DNA of 64,000 bases. It comes from Komagataeibacter melomenusus (GTDB lineage: Bacteria > Pseudomonadota > Alphaproteobacteria > Acetobacterales > Acetobacteraceae). The stretch is from contig NZ_JABJWC010000017.1 of NCBI RefSeq assembly GCF_013155395.1, positions 1 to 64,000 on the forward strand. Reading direction: 5' to 3'. This document shows positions 27,146-36,177 of this stretch, one piece after another. A model generated the notes under the pieces. It was not told where the DNA came from. It did not search any database and worked only from the letters and a program-made list of their open reading frames with translations. Both the position numbers and the translations under genes were made by a program. Numbering within the stretch: position 1 is the first letter of the stretch; each line of letters begins with the position of its first letter.

Positions 27146-28048
27146 ATGACAACCCATATGATGATCGAACTGATCGCTGTGCTGACCGCCGTGCGGGGGG
27201 ATGTTCCCCAGGTCATGACCATCGACCATGGGCGGCAACTGCCTTCCGGCCCGCTGGAAAGCACGCATCGCTCGTTGCAGGCAGGCGTCAGGGCATGGGT
27301 CGAGCGCCAGACCGGCCACCCCATCGGGCATGTCGAGCAGCTTTACACCTTTGCCGATCACGACCGCATCCTTGCCACCACGCAGGGGCGGATGATCGCC
27401 ATCTCCTATCTCGCCCTCACGCGCAGCCACGCGGGCGAGACGGGGTGGCGCGACTGGTACGACTACTTCCCGTGGGAGAACTGCAAGAGCGACGAGGGCC
27501 GCGCCTGCCTGGCGCTGATCGAGCGCCTGCTGTGCCACTGGGTGGCGGGCATGGGCCATGCCGCCGAGCGCGTGCGGCAGTGGCAGCGCTGTGTCAGCCT
27601 GTTCGCCATTGGTGACATGGTGGCCTGGAATGACGAACTGGTGCTCCAGCGCTACGAGCTGCTGTATGAGGCAGGGCTGGTGGCCGAGGCAGGCTGCCCG
27701 CCCGATCGCGCCGTGCCGGGGCAGTCCATGCACCATGATCACCGTCGCATTCTGGCAACAGCCATGGCGCGGCTACGTGCAAGAATACGTTATCGCCCGG
27801 TTGTGTTTGAACTGATGCCCGAGGCTTTCACCCTGCTTCAGCTCCAGCGCGTGATGGAAAGCCTGTCGGGCGTGCATGTGCACAAGCAGAATTTCCGCCG
27901 CCTGATCATGCAGCAGCAACTGGTTGAAGAAACGGGCGAAATCGAGGAACGCACCGGCGGTCGCCCGGCCCGTCTTTTCCGCTTCTGTGGCGAGGTGCGG
28001 CAGGCGCGGCAGTTTGTCGGCACCAAGATTCCGCTGGTGCAGCCCTGA
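27146..28048 (+). CDS. nadQ: NadQ/NrtR-like transcriptional regulator of NAD synthesis
   Basis: A 300-aa protein with a Nudix-like N-terminal half (residues 1-190) that lacks the full catalytic Nudix box, and a C-terminal winged-helix domain (MPEAFTLLQLQRVMESL, HKQNFRRLIMQQQLVEETGE, then RPARLFRF) of the NrtR kind. In alphaproteobacteria this family is known as NadQ and regulates de novo NAD genes. It lies directly upstream of nadABC on the same strand, and a palindrome overlapping the nad promoter region is a likely operator, probably responding to an NAD-pathway nucleotide. The start ATG at 27146 is the first in the conserved region. Identification rests on domain architecture and context. 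Confidence 0.78.
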   Translation: MTTHMMIELIAVLTAVRGDVPQVMTIDHGRQLPSGPLESTHRSLQAGVRAWVERQTGHPIGHVEQLYTFADHDRILATTQGRMIAISYLALTRSHAGETGWRDWYDYFPWENCKSDEGRACLALIERLLCHWVAGMGHAAERVRQWQRCVSLFAIGDMVAWNDELVLQRYELLYEAGLVAEAGCPPDRAVPGQSMHHDHRRILATAMARLRARIRYRPVVFELMPEAFTLLQLQRVMESLSGVHVHKQNFRRLIMQQQLVEETGEIEERTGGRPARLFRFCGEVRQARQFVGTKIPLVQP

Positions 28049-28136
28049 GGGCGGCCGGGCACACCTCACGAAAATCCTGATTGACAAGCGGGCTGTTTCG
28101 CTCTGGAAGTGTGGGGCCGGTCCCTGCGGCCTGACT

Positions 28137-28155
28137 TATACTCAATATGAGCATA
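28137..28155. promoter_or_regulatory. Candidate NadQ operator upstream of nadA
   Basis: TATACTCA-ATA-TGAGCATA is an 8-3-8 inverted repeat with one mismatch. Its left arm contains TATACT, a plausible -10 element, so binding would block transcription. It ends 33 bases before the nadA start. The form matches what I recall of the alphaproteobacterial NadQ motif. Confidence 0.6.
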
Positions 28156-28188
28156 AATGGCATGCGGGAATGGGAAGGGAGAACAGGC

Positions 28189-29169
28189 ATGAACCAGATT
28201 GCGCCACGTGGCAAAACGGACGGGCTGTATGACCGGGTGCGTCATCTGGTCCCCGAGATGGAATGGGAAACCTTTGTCGAGGACATCCGCGCGATCGAGA
28301 CCCTCAAGCGCGAGCGCAACGCCGTCATTCTGGCGCATAACTACCAGACGCCGGAAATCTTCCATTGCGTGTCCGATATCCGTGGCGACAGCCTCGCCCT
28401 GGCGCGTGAGGCGCAGAATACCGATGCCGACGTGATCGTGATGGCGGGCGTGCATTTCATGGCCGAGACCGCCAAGATGCTCAATCCGCACAGCACGGTG
28501 CTGATCCCCGACCTCAGGGCCGGCTGCTCGCTTGCCGATTCCATCACGGGGGCCGACGTGCGCCTTCTGCGCCAGCGCTATCCCGGCGTGCCGGTGGTAA
28601 CGTATGTGAACACCTCCGCCGAGGTGAAGGCCGAGAGCGACATCTGCTGCACCTCGGGCAATGCCAAGCGCGTGGTGGAAAGCCTGGGCACGGACCGGGT
28701 CATCATGATTCCCGATGAATATCTCGCCCGCAACATCGAGGCCGAGACCGGCATCAAGATGATTACATGGGCAGGCCACTGCGAGGTGCATGAGCGCTTT
28801 ACGCCCGGCGAGATCGAGCGCATGCGCGCCGACCATCCCGGCCTTGTGGTGCTCGCCCACCCCGAATGCCCGCCCGAGGTGGTGGCGGTGTCGGATTTCA
28901 GCGGTTCCACCGCCATGATGGATGATTACGTGCGCGACCATAAGGGTGGGCGCATCCTGCTGGTGACGGAATGCTCCATGAGCGACAACCTGGCCGTGCG
29001 CTACCCGCAGACCGAGTTCATCCGCCCGTGCAACATGTGCCCGCACATGAAGCGCATCACGCTGGCCAATATCCGCCAGTCGCTGGAAAACATGACGCAT
29101 GAGGTCACGCTCGACCCGGAAATGGCCAGCCGTGGCCGCCGTGCCGTCGAGCGCATGCTGGCGATATGA
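28189..29169 (+). CDS. nadA: Quinolinate synthase NadA
   Basis: A 326-aa cytoplasmic iron-sulfur enzyme that condenses iminoaspartate with dihydroxyacetone phosphate to give quinolinate, the second step of de novo NAD synthesis. The family cysteines for the 4Fe-4S cluster are in RAGCSLAD, in ICCTSGNA and in [17 protein letters not shown] near residue 43 and [10 protein letters not shown]-like [14 protein letters not shown] are also conserved. ATG at 28189 is chosen because AAGGGAG lies upstream and because the earlier ATG at 28147 falls inside the operator. It overlaps nadB by 4 bases (ATGA), so translation is probably coupled. Confidence 0.96.
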   Translation: MNQIAPRGKTDGLYDRVRHLVPEMEWETFVEDIRAIETLKRERNAVILAHNYQTPEIFHCVSDIRGDSLALAREAQNTDADVIVMAGVHFMAETAKMLNPHSTVLIPDLRAGCSLADSITGADVRLLRQRYPGVPVVTYVNTSAEVKAESDICCTSGNAKRVVESLGTDRVIMIPDEYLARNIEAETGIKMITWAGHCEVHERFTPGEIERMRADHPGLVVLAHPECPPEVVAVSDFSGSTAMMDDYVRDHKGGRILLVTECSMSDNLAVRYPQTEFIRPCNMCPHMKRITLANIRQSLENMTHEVTLDPEMASRGRRAVERMLAI

Positions 29170-30701
29170 CCGCCCGCCCGCCCCTGTCGTCGCTGGTGGG
29201 GCAGCCGCTCATCGTGGGCGCGGGGCTGGCGGGGGTGATGACCGCGCTCTCCACCACGCGGCCCTGCGCGCTGCTCTGCGCGGGCCGGCTGGATGCGTTC
29301 CGCCCGCCCCATGCCGCAAGCTGGCTGGCGCAGGGTGGCCTGGCCGCAGCCGTGGGCGCGGATGACACGCCCGCCCTGCATGCCGCCGATACGCTGGCCG
29401 CAGGGGCGGGCCTGTGTGACCCCGCCATCGTTGCGCGGGTCACCGATGATGGGCCTGCCGCGGTCCGGCGCCTTGCAGCCCTGGGCGTGGCATGGGACCG
29501 CAACCCCGATGGCAGCCTGCAACGCGGGCTGGAGGCCGCCCATGCGCGCCGCCGCATCGTGCATGCGGGCGAGGACGCGACGGGGGCCGCCATCATGCGC
29601 GCGCTGATCGCCCGCGTGCGGCGCACCCCGCGCATTACGGTCATCGAGCATGCCCATGCGCGTGACCTTGTGCTGCATGATGGCGCGGTGGCGGGGCTGC
29701 AGGCCGTTATTGCGGGCACCGAAGTCATCCTGCCCGCCACCGCCATCGTGCTGGCCACGGGCGGCGTGGGCGGGCTGTTTGCCGATACCACAAACCCCGC
29801 GGGGGCTACGGGCAGCGGGCTGGCCATTGCCGTGCGCGCGGGCGCCGTGCTGGGCAACATGGAGTTCGTGCAGTTTCACCCCACCGCCCTTTCCGCCGGG
29901 GCGGATGGCCAGCGCCTGGGCCTTGTCAGCGAGGCCGTGCGGGGCGAAGGCGCCACCCTGATTGACGAGACCGGCGCCCGCTTTACTGAGGAACTGGCCA
30001 CGCGTGATGCCGTATCGCGCGCGGTGTGGCGGCACATGATGGCAGGGCACACGGTCTATCTCGATGCCCGCAAGGCCATCGGCGCGGCCTTTACGCAGCA
30101 TTTCCCCGCCATTTCCGCGCTGTGCGCGGCACACGGCATCGATCCGCTCACGCAGCCCATCCCGGTTCGGCCTGCCGCGCATTACCATATGGGCGGCGTG
30201 GTGGTGGACGCCGCCGGGCGTACTGGCGTGCCGGGCCTGTGGGCCGCGGGCGAGGTCGCCTGCACCGGCCTGCACGGGGCCAACCGGCTGGCCAGCAATT
30301 CCCTGCTTGAAGCGGTGTCGTTCGGCACATGGATCGGCCAGGCGCTTGACGGCCATGACCGCCCGGCAAGGCCCGTAGCCAGCGAGAAGGCCGATGCGCC
30401 CGCCTGGGTGCCTCCGCCGTTTGGCCTGCGGCGGCTCATGAGCCGGTATGCCGGTGTCATCCGCAGCGGGGCGGAGCTTGAGGCCGGGCTGCGGCAGGTG
30501 CTGGCCCAGCCACAGGGCGATGCCCGGCTGGTCTGTGCCGCCATCATGCATGCGGCCGTGCTGCGCACCGAAAGCCGGGGCGGGCATTTCCGCAGCGATT
30601 ATCCGCACACGGCCCCCACGGCCCACACCTCGCGCCTGACACTGGCAGACCTGACCCGCCTGAACGCACAGGTGGCTGCCCCCGTGGCCACGCCCCAATG
30701 A
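29166..30701 (+). CDS. nadB: L-aspartate oxidase NadB
   Basis: A 511-aa FAD enzyme that oxidises L-aspartate to iminoaspartate, the substrate of NadA. It has the N-terminal dinucleotide motif [22 protein letters not shown], the active-site region [23 protein letters not shown] with conserved His, and the late [30 protein letters not shown] region with catalytic residues, then [12 protein letters not shown]. It is somewhat shorter than the 540 aa of E. coli NadB. Its start codon overlaps the nadA stop by 4 bases, and its own stop overlaps a possible nadC start by 4 bases, so the three genes form one operon. Confidence 0.95.
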   Translation: MTARPPLSSLVGQPLIVGAGLAGVMTALSTTRPCALLCAGRLDAFRPPHAASWLAQGGLAAAVGADDTPALHAADTLAAGAGLCDPAIVARVTDDGPAAVRRLAALGVAWDRNPDGSLQRGLEAAHARRRIVHAGEDATGAAIMRALIARVRRTPRITVIEHAHARDLVLHDGAVAGLQAVIAGTEVILPATAIVLATGGVGGLFADTTNPAGATGSGLAIAVRAGAVLGNMEFVQFHPTALSAGADGQRLGLVSEAVRGEGATLIDETGARFTEELATRDAVSRAVWRHMMAGHTVYLDARKAIGAAFTQHFPAISALCAAHGIDPLTQPIPVRPAAHYHMGGVVVDAAGRTGVPGLWAAGEVACTGLHGANRLASNSLLEAVSFGTWIGQALDGHDRPARPVASEKADAPAWVPPPFGLRRLMSRYAGVIRSGAELEAGLRQVLAQPQGDARLVCAAIMHAAVLRTESRGGHFRSDYPHTAPTAHTSRLTLADLTRLNAQVAAPVATPQ

Positions 30702-30718
30702 AGGAAAGAAACGCCCCC

Positions 30719-31573
30719 ATGCTCCATCCCTTGCCCGACATCATGCTCGAACCCCTCGTGCGCGCGGGCCTGCTGGAGGATCTGGGCCGCGCGGGCGATC
30801 TCACCACCGATGCCGTGATCGGGGCGGACGACACCATCGTCCGCGCCGCTTTCGTCGCACGGCAGGAAGGCGTGATCGCGGGGCTGGACATGGCGCGCCT
30901 GTCCTTTGCCCTGATGGACCGGCGCATCACATTCACCCCAAAGTTGCGTGATGGCGGCAAGGTCGGGCCGGGTGACGTGCTGGCCATGGTGGAAGGCCCG
31001 GCGCGCGGCATCCTGTCAGGTGAGCGGGTGGGGTTGAACTTCCTGTCGCATCTGAGCGGTATTGCGACCGCCACCGCTGCGGTGGTTGACCTTGTGCGGC
31101 CTTACCACGCCCGCATCACCTGCACGCGCAAGACCATGCCCGGCCTGCGCGCCATCCAGAAATACGCCGTGCGGGCCGGTGGCGGCAGCAACCACCGTTT
31201 CGGCCTGGATGATGCGATCCTGATCAAGGACAACCACCTCGCCTTTGCCGGTGGCGTCAGGCCGGCAGTCGAGCGCGCGCGGGCGGCGGCGGGCCACCTG
31301 GTGCGCATCGAGCTTGAGGTGGACACGCTGGAACAGTTGCGTGAGGGGCTTGAGACCGGCGGCGTGGATGTGTTCCTGCTCGACAACATGCCGCCAGCGA
31401 CTCTGCGCGAGGCAGTGAAACTGGTGAATGGCCGCGCCATAACCGAGGCCTCGGGCGGGATCACGCCCGATACGGTCACCGCCGTGGCCCAGGCCGGGGT
31501 GGACCTGATCTCGCTCGGCTGGCTTACGCATACCGTGCGCGTCATGGATATCGGGCTGGATTACCAGCCCTGA
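30719..31573 (+). CDS. nadC: Nicotinate-nucleotide pyrophosphorylase NadC
   Basis: A 284-aa quinolinate phosphoribosyltransferase that turns quinolinate and PRPP into nicotinate mononucleotide, CO2 and pyrophosphate, third step of NAD synthesis. Diagnostic stretches are [51 protein letters not shown] and [11 protein letters not shown], containing the substrate-binding Arg, His and Lys residues. I chose ATG at 30719, which has AAGGAA upstream; an ATG at 30698 overlaps the nadB stop and adds seven residues without a ribosome site. It is the last gene of nadABC. Confidence 0.95.
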   Translation: MLHPLPDIMLEPLVRAGLLEDLGRAGDLTTDAVIGADDTIVRAAFVARQEGVIAGLDMARLSFALMDRRITFTPKLRDGGKVGPGDVLAMVEGPARGILSGERVGLNFLSHLSGIATATAAVVDLVRPYHARITCTRKTMPGLRAIQKYAVRAGGGSNHRFGLDDAILIKDNHLAFAGGVRPAVERARAAAGHLVRIELEVDTLEQLREGLETGGVDVFLLDNMPPATLREAVKLVNGRAITEASGGITPDTVTAVAQAGVDLISLGWLTHTVRVMDIGLDYQP

Positions 31574-31614
31574 TCCTGTAGGAAGGAAGGGGTCTGTAAC
31601 AGAAGGAAACAGCC

Positions 31615-32118
31615 ATGGCCCGTCTTTCCATCCGGTATCCCCGCCGCGTTGCGGCCTCTGCTTTCGCAGCCTGCCTGATGGGTGCAGGCATGGCCCATGC
31701 CCAGCCTGACATGCAGCAGCGCATGCAACGTGAGCAGCAGGACGCGCAGCAGCGCATGCAGCGCGACCAGCAACGACAGCAGATGGACCAGCAGTTCCGC
31801 CAGCAGCAGATGCAGCTTGACCAGCAGCGCGAGCAGATGCGCCAGCAGCGTGAACAGCAGCGCCAGCAGATGGAGCAGCAGTACCGCCAGCAGGACATGC
31901 AGCTTGACCAGCAGGCCCGGCAGATGGGCAACCAGCCCGGCGGCCGCGAACAGATCGAGCGCCAGCGCGAGCAGATGCGCCAGCAGCACGACCAGCAGCG
32001 CCAGCAGATGGACCAGCAGTTCCGCCAGCAGGAGGACCAGCTTGGCCAGCAACGCCAGCAGATGCAGATGCAACAACAGCAGCAGATGCAGCAGTTCGGT
32101 CAGGGATGGGGCCGGTAA
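31615..32118 (+). CDS. Secreted Gln-rich heptad-like repeat protein
   Basis: A 167-aa protein. Residues 1-29 form a Sec signal peptide ending AHAQ. The rest is built almost only of Gln, Arg, Met, Asp and Glu in imperfect units such as QQREQMRQQ and QQFRQQQMQLDQQ, with a close internal duplication around residues 60-85 and 138-155. It should form long charged helices or coiled coil, or be disordered. AAGGAAACAGCC before the ATG is a good ribosome site. It follows nadC by 41 bases and may be read from the same transcript, but no role in NAD metabolism is implied. No family recognised beyond low-complexity periplasmic proteins. Confidence 0.72.
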   Translation: MARLSIRYPRRVAASAFAACLMGAGMAHAQPDMQQRMQREQQDAQQRMQRDQQRQQMDQQFRQQQMQLDQQREQMRQQREQQRQQMEQQYRQQDMQLDQQARQMGNQPGGREQIERQREQMRQQHDQQRQQMDQQFRQQEDQLGQQRQQMQMQQQQQMQQFGQGWGR

Positions 32119-32168
32119 ATACGGTCCGGGCCGTGGCGTAAAGACAGGGTTGCGGCCCGCCAGCCCTT

Positions 32169-33071
32169 TTACCCAAGGGCGAAGATGTCGCGTATGTCCA
32201 TGCCTGCCGCGATCTCCCATACCCGCACGCTCAATGCGGTAGGCAGGGACTGCGTCAGCCGCGCCAGGCCGACTTCGGGTGCGGCGCATGGCCCCAGCGG
32301 GCGCACCTGCAGGCGGCCATGCCCCGTATGGGTGGGCAGGGCTGCAACGGGCAGGATGCTGGCCAGGCGCCCGGCCAGCAGTTCGGCATACAGCACTTCA
32401 AGCGAATTGGTTTCCATGACGATGGCAGGCGTCACGCCCGCCCCGCGAAAGGCCGCATCCACGATCTGGCGGGTGCGCATTTCCGTGCTGAGCAGGCAGA
32501 GCGGCAGGTCGGCCAGCGTGTGCCATTCCCGCCGGCCCGCGGGCAGCACGAACGGCTCGGCAGCCACGAGCACATGCTGTTCGGTATAGAGCGGCATGGC
32601 CTCAAAGGGGCCATCGGGGGGGATCTGGTCAAGATAGACCAGCCCCAGGTCAAGCTGCTGCTGGCGCAGGCGGTGGATGGTGTCGGCACAGGAACCAAGG
32701 CGCACCTGCAGGTGCAGGCCGGGAATGGCGGTGCGGAAACTTTCCAGCAGCACGGGCGAGGCCTGGAGCGCAGGCGGCATGACGCCAATCGACAGCGACC
32801 CGCCCGCCACCGCCTGCGCGAAGGCGGCCTCCTGCCGCAGGCCATCAAGGGCCGCCAGCGTCTGGCGTGCCCAGTCGAGCACGCGCTGCCCCTCATCGGT
32901 CAGGCCGTTGAAGCGGCGGGTGCGGCGGATGATGGTAATGCCCAGTTCGGCCTCAAGCTGGCGTATGGCCGAGGAGAGCGCGGGCTGCGACACGCCGCAG
33001 CTTTCCGCCGCGCGGGAGAAGTGCCGGTAGCGATCAAGCGCTATGAGATAGGTCAACTGCCGCAGAAACAC
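32169..33071 (-). CDS. LysR-family transcriptional regulator
   Basis: A 300-aa regulator with an N-terminal winged helix-turn-helix (FLRQLTYLIALDRYRHFSRAAESCGVSQPALSSAIRQLE) and a C-terminal effector domain. The HTH matches the CbbR/CysB-like layout typical of the family. It uses a GTG start at 33071 with AGGATG about 10 bases upstream. It is divergent from gabD with a 337-base gap, so control of the succinate-semialdehyde dehydrogenase gene is the obvious guess, though the long gap weakens it. Confidence 0.85.
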   Translation of the reverse strand: MFLRQLTYLIALDRYRHFSRAAESCGVSQPALSSAIRQLEAELGITIIRRTRRFNGLTDEGQRVLDWARQTLAALDGLRQEAAFAQAVAGGSLSIGVMPPALQASPVLLESFRTAIPGLHLQVRLGSCADTIHRLRQQQLDLGLVYLDQIPPDGPFEAMPLYTEQHVLVAAEPFVLPAGRREWHTLADLPLCLLSTEMRTRQIVDAAFRGAGVTPAIVMETNSLEVLYAELLAGRLASILPVAALPTHTGHGRLQVRPLGPCAAPEVGLARLTQSLPTALSVRVWEIAAGMDIRDIFALG

Positions 33072-33408
33072 GCTACATCCATCCTGATAAGGCTGGCCCC
33101 ATACTTATATGACAATGGCATGGCGCACCACTGGCCCCGCGCGGCTACCCCGTGGCGATGGATCAGCCGTGCCACCCGCGCCCGGCGCGCGGTCCGGAAG
33201 GCATGACAAAATGATATTCATGAAGCGCATGGCACGCCTGCCGTGGCGGCACGGCCGCCACGATCCGCGCCCGTGCAGGCAAAACGGGGGTGCAGGCACT
33301 GGCCGGGGCAGGTCTGCGCCCCCTGCGGCATTGACGGCATCGGATGCGATCCCTGATGAATGGCGTAAGCATCATCCAATCCGCCACCATGCCTGATCGG
33401 AGCCTGAC
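33072..33408. other. Divergent intergenic region between lysR and gabD
   Basis: This 337-base gap has a perfect 7-bp hairpin GTGGCGG/CCGCCAC (33243-33261) and a short ATACTTATAT palindrome at 33101-33110 near the LysR start that could be a regulator or promoter site. A 95-codon frame here has no ribosome site and an unconvincing composition. Confidence 0.4.
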
Positions 33409-34878
33409 ATGACCGTGCATCTCGCCAATACATCGCTTTTTCGCAAGGAAGCGTTCATCAACGGTGAATGGATTCCGGCGGCGAAAGGCGCATGCCGACC
33501 GGTTCACGACCCGGCCACCGGCACCCTTGTGGCGCAGGTGGCGGAATGCGGGGCGGACGATGCGGCGCGCGCCATTGCGGCGGCCGTGGTGGCGCAGGCA
33601 CAATGGCGCAACCGCACCGGGGCCCAGCGCCAGGTGGTTCTGGCGCGCTGGCATGATCTGGTCATGGACAACCTTGATGACCTCGCCACCCTGATCGTGA
33701 CCGAGCAGGGCAAGCCGCGCGCGGAAGCGGCGGGCGAGATCCGCTATGCCGCAAGCTTCCTGCTGTGGTTTGCAGCCGAGGCCATGCGCGGCTATGGCGA
33801 TGTGATCCCCCCCACCAACCCCGCCACCCGGCTGAGCGTGATCCGCCAGCCGGTGGGGGTGTGCGCCGCCATTACCCCGTGGAATTTTCCCGCCGCCATG
33901 ATCACCCGCAAGGCCGCCCCCGCCCTTGCGGCGGGCTGCGCCATCATCATCAAGCCATCGGAACTGACCCCGCTCACCGCCCTGGCGCTGGCCGAACTCG
34001 CCCGCCAGGCAGGCGTGCCCGCAGGGCTGGTGCAGGTCCTGCCCGGTGATGGCGTGCGGCTGGGCAAGGCGCTGTGCGCAAGCCCCGACATCCGCAAGCT
34101 GTCCTTTACCGGCTCGACGCAGGTGGGGCGCATTCTCATGGCGCAGTCCGCTCCCACGCTCAAGCGCCTGTCGCTTGAACTCGGCGGCAATGCGCCCTTC
34201 ATCGTGTTCGGGGATGCGCATATCGAACAGGCCATCAAAAGCGCCATCGCCGCCAAATTCCGCAACGCTGGCCAGACCTGCGTGTGCGCCAACCGCTTTT
34301 TGGTGCATGACAGCATCTATGATGACTTCGCCACCCGCTTTGCCAAGGTGGTGGGCAAGCTGCATGTGGGGCCGGGCAGCGAGCCCGGCTCCGCCATCGG
34401 TCCGCTGATCAGCACTGGCGCGCGTGACAAGGTGGAGGCCCATGTGCGCGACGCCGTGACAAAGGGCGCGGGCGTGCTGTGCGGCGGCACGCGCGACAGG
34501 GCGGGCCCGCTGTTCTACCGCCCCACCGTGCTGCGCGACGTGACGCCGGAGATGCGCATCGCCCATGAGGAAACCTTTGGCCCCGTGGCCCCGCTCATGC
34601 GCTTTCATACCGAGGCGGAAGCCATTGCCATGGCCAATGATACGGAATATGGCCTGGCCGCCTATTTCTTCACCCGCGACCACGCCCGCGCCTGCCGCGT
34701 GGCCGAAGCGCTGGAATATGGCATGGTGGGCCATAATACCGGCCTGATCTCCAACGAGGTCGCGCCCTTTGGCGGCATCAAGCAGTCGGGCATGGGGCGC
34801 GAGGGCTCGCGCTACGGAATGGATGAATACCTGCAGATGAAATATGTCTGCACCGACATTACCGATCCGGGTGCCTGA
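33409..34878 (+). CDS. gabD: Succinate-semialdehyde dehydrogenase (NAD(P)+)
   Basis: A 489-aa aldehyde dehydrogenase. ITPWNFPAAMITRK is the cofactor-binding region; ELGGNAP near residue 257 has the general-base Glu and GQTCVCANR near 291 the catalytic Cys, followed by the extra Cys two residues on that is typical of GabD. EETFGPVAPLMRF and GLISNEVAPFGGIKQSGMGREGS near the end match the succinate-semialdehyde subgroup, which oxidises succinate semialdehyde from GABA to succinate. In acetic acid bacteria this activity can bypass 2-oxoglutarate dehydrogenase (family knowledge). CGGAG precedes the ATG. It is divergent from LysR. Confidence 0.93.
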   Translation: MTVHLANTSLFRKEAFINGEWIPAAKGACRPVHDPATGTLVAQVAECGADDAARAIAAAVVAQAQWRNRTGAQRQVVLARWHDLVMDNLDDLATLIVTEQGKPRAEAAGEIRYAASFLLWFAAEAMRGYGDVIPPTNPATRLSVIRQPVGVCAAITPWNFPAAMITRKAAPALAAGCAIIIKPSELTPLTALALAELARQAGVPAGLVQVLPGDGVRLGKALCASPDIRKLSFTGSTQVGRILMAQSAPTLKRLSLELGGNAPFIVFGDAHIEQAIKSAIAAKFRNAGQTCVCANRFLVHDSIYDDFATRFAKVVGKLHVGPGSEPGSAIGPLISTGARDKVEAHVRDAVTKGAGVLCGGTRDRAGPLFYRPTVLRDVTPEMRIAHEETFGPVAPLMRFHTEAEAIAMANDTEYGLAAYFFTRDHARACRVAEALEYGMVGHNTGLISNEVAPFGGIKQSGMGREGSRYGMDEYLQMKYVCTDITDPGA

Positions 34879-34917
34879 TTACTTTTACATCCGCTTTCAA
34901 TGGAGTACGATGGCGGC

Positions 34918-36177
34918 ATGAACGAATTCCGCTTCCTTCATGCTGCCGACCTGCATCTTGACAGCCCGCTGCGCGGCCTGGGCGCGCGCTCGGATGAGTA
35001 TGCCCGCCTGATTGGCGATGCCTCGCGCCGGGCCTTTAGCGACATGATCAACCTTGCCATCAGCAGTGAATGCCGCTTCGTCGTGCTGGCGGGCGACGTG
35101 TTTGATGGCGACCTGCGTGATGCGCAGTGCGGGCTGTTCTTTGTCAACGGCATGGCGCGGCTGAAGCAGGCGGGCATCCGCGTGTTCATGATCCTGGGCA
35201 ACCATGATGCCGAGAACCGTTTTGTCCGCCACCTGCACGTGACCGACAACGTGCACCTGTTCGATACCCGCAAGGCCGAAACACAGGTGATGGACGACCT
35301 TGGCGTGGCCGTGCATGGCCGCAGCTTCGGCCGCCGCGACGTGACCGACAATATCGCCCGGCATTACCCCGCCCCGGTGCCCGGCCTGTTCAATATCGGC
35401 ATCCTGCACACCGCCTGCCAGGGGCGCGAGGGGCATGAGCCTTACGCGCCCTGCACGGTCGAGCAACTGGTCAATCATGGCTACCAGTACTGGGCGCTGG
35501 GCCACGTGCACACCCGCGAGATCCTGCATCGCGACCCCTACGTGGTCTATGCGGGCAACCTGCAGGGCCGCCACGCGCGCGAGGCCGGGCCGAAGGGGGC
35601 CTCGCTGGTGAGCGTGCGCGCGGGTGCCGTGGTGGACGTGGCCCCGCAGGTGCTTGACGTGGTGCGCTGGGCCAGCGTGCGGGTTGACCTGTCTGCCGCC
35701 ACCACGCGCGGCGAGATGACCGGCCTGATCCGCCATGCGGTCGAGGGCGTGGTGCATGAGGCAGATGGCCGCCCCATCGCCCTGCGGCTGGAACTGGCAG
35801 GGGCCACGGCGCTGCATGCGGGCCTGATCCGCAACGCGCATGACCTGACGCTTGAAGTCGAGACCGTGCTGGCCAGCATCTCGGATGAAATCTGGCTTGA
35901 ACGCCTCAAGGTCCAGACCCACGCCCCCCCCCGCGCGCCGGTGCTTGATACCTCCACCGGCGGGCGTATTGCCGCCGATATCCGCGCCAGCGCGACCCCG
36001 GATGCCCTGCGCGCGGAACTTGATGCCATTCTTGCTGGCGTGTTCGAGCGCATGCCCGCCCAGGCCCGCACCGATGCCCTGCGGGCAGGGCTTGCAGCCG
36101 ACATCCCCGCCCGCGCGGTCGATCTTGCCCTGTCCCTGGTGGAAAACCCTGAAGAAAGCCGCGATGCATTTTCGTAA
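34918..36177 (+). CDS. SbcD-like DNA repair exonuclease (YhaO type)
   Basis: A 419-aa metallophosphoesterase of the Mre11/SbcD group. The five phosphoesterase motifs are visible: HAADLHLDSPL near residue 8, LAGDVFDGD, ILGNHDAENR, GILHTACQG and ALGHVHTRE. The C-terminal 170 residues are less conserved, as in B. subtilis YhaO. Its 3' end overlaps the following ATPase gene by 14 bases, so the two proteins very likely form an SbcCD-like nuclease-ATPase complex in DNA end processing. ATG at 34918 starts just before the first motif; an earlier ATG at 34900 adds six residues. Confidence 0.88.
   Translation: MNEFRFLHAADLHLDSPLRGLGARSDEYARLIGDASRRAFSDMINLAISSECRFVVLAGDVFDGDLRDAQCGLFFVNGMARLKQAGIRVFMILGNHDAENRFVRHLHVTDNVHLFDTRKAETQVMDDLGVAVHGRSFGRRDVTDNIARHYPAPVPGLFNIGILHTACQGREGHEPYAPCTVEQLVNHGYQYWALGHVHTREILHRDPYVVYAGNLQGRHAREAGPKGASLVSVRAGAVVDVAPQVLDVVRWASVRVDLSAATTRGEMTGLIRHAVEGVVHEADGRPIALRLELAGATALHAGLIRNAHDLTLEVETVLASISDEIWLERLKVQTHAPPRAPVLDTSTGGRIAADIRASATPDALRAELDAILAGVFERMPAQARTDALRAGLAADIPARAVDLALSLVENPEESRDAFS

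Noticed and set aside
29001-30698. 565-codon minus-strand frame opposite nadB
   Set aside because: nadB has all its family motifs, and the antisense product is rich in Arg, Gly and His without a fold.
31615-32118. CRISPR-like repeats in the CAG-rich region
   Set aside because: The periodic sequence is codon repetition in a protein gene; there are no uniform direct repeats and spacers.
31561-32289. Leu-rich minus-strand frame opposite the Gln-rich protein
   Set aside because: Poly-Leu is the reverse complement of the CAG-rich codons; it has no start context and the plus frame has a signal peptide.
33109-33396. 95-codon frame in the lysR-gabD gap
   Set aside because: No ribosome site, biased composition and no known domain.
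35852-36163. N-terminal extension of the coiled-coil ATPase
   Set aside because: It lies wholly within the nuclease gene in another frame, and the ATPase fold begins at 36164.
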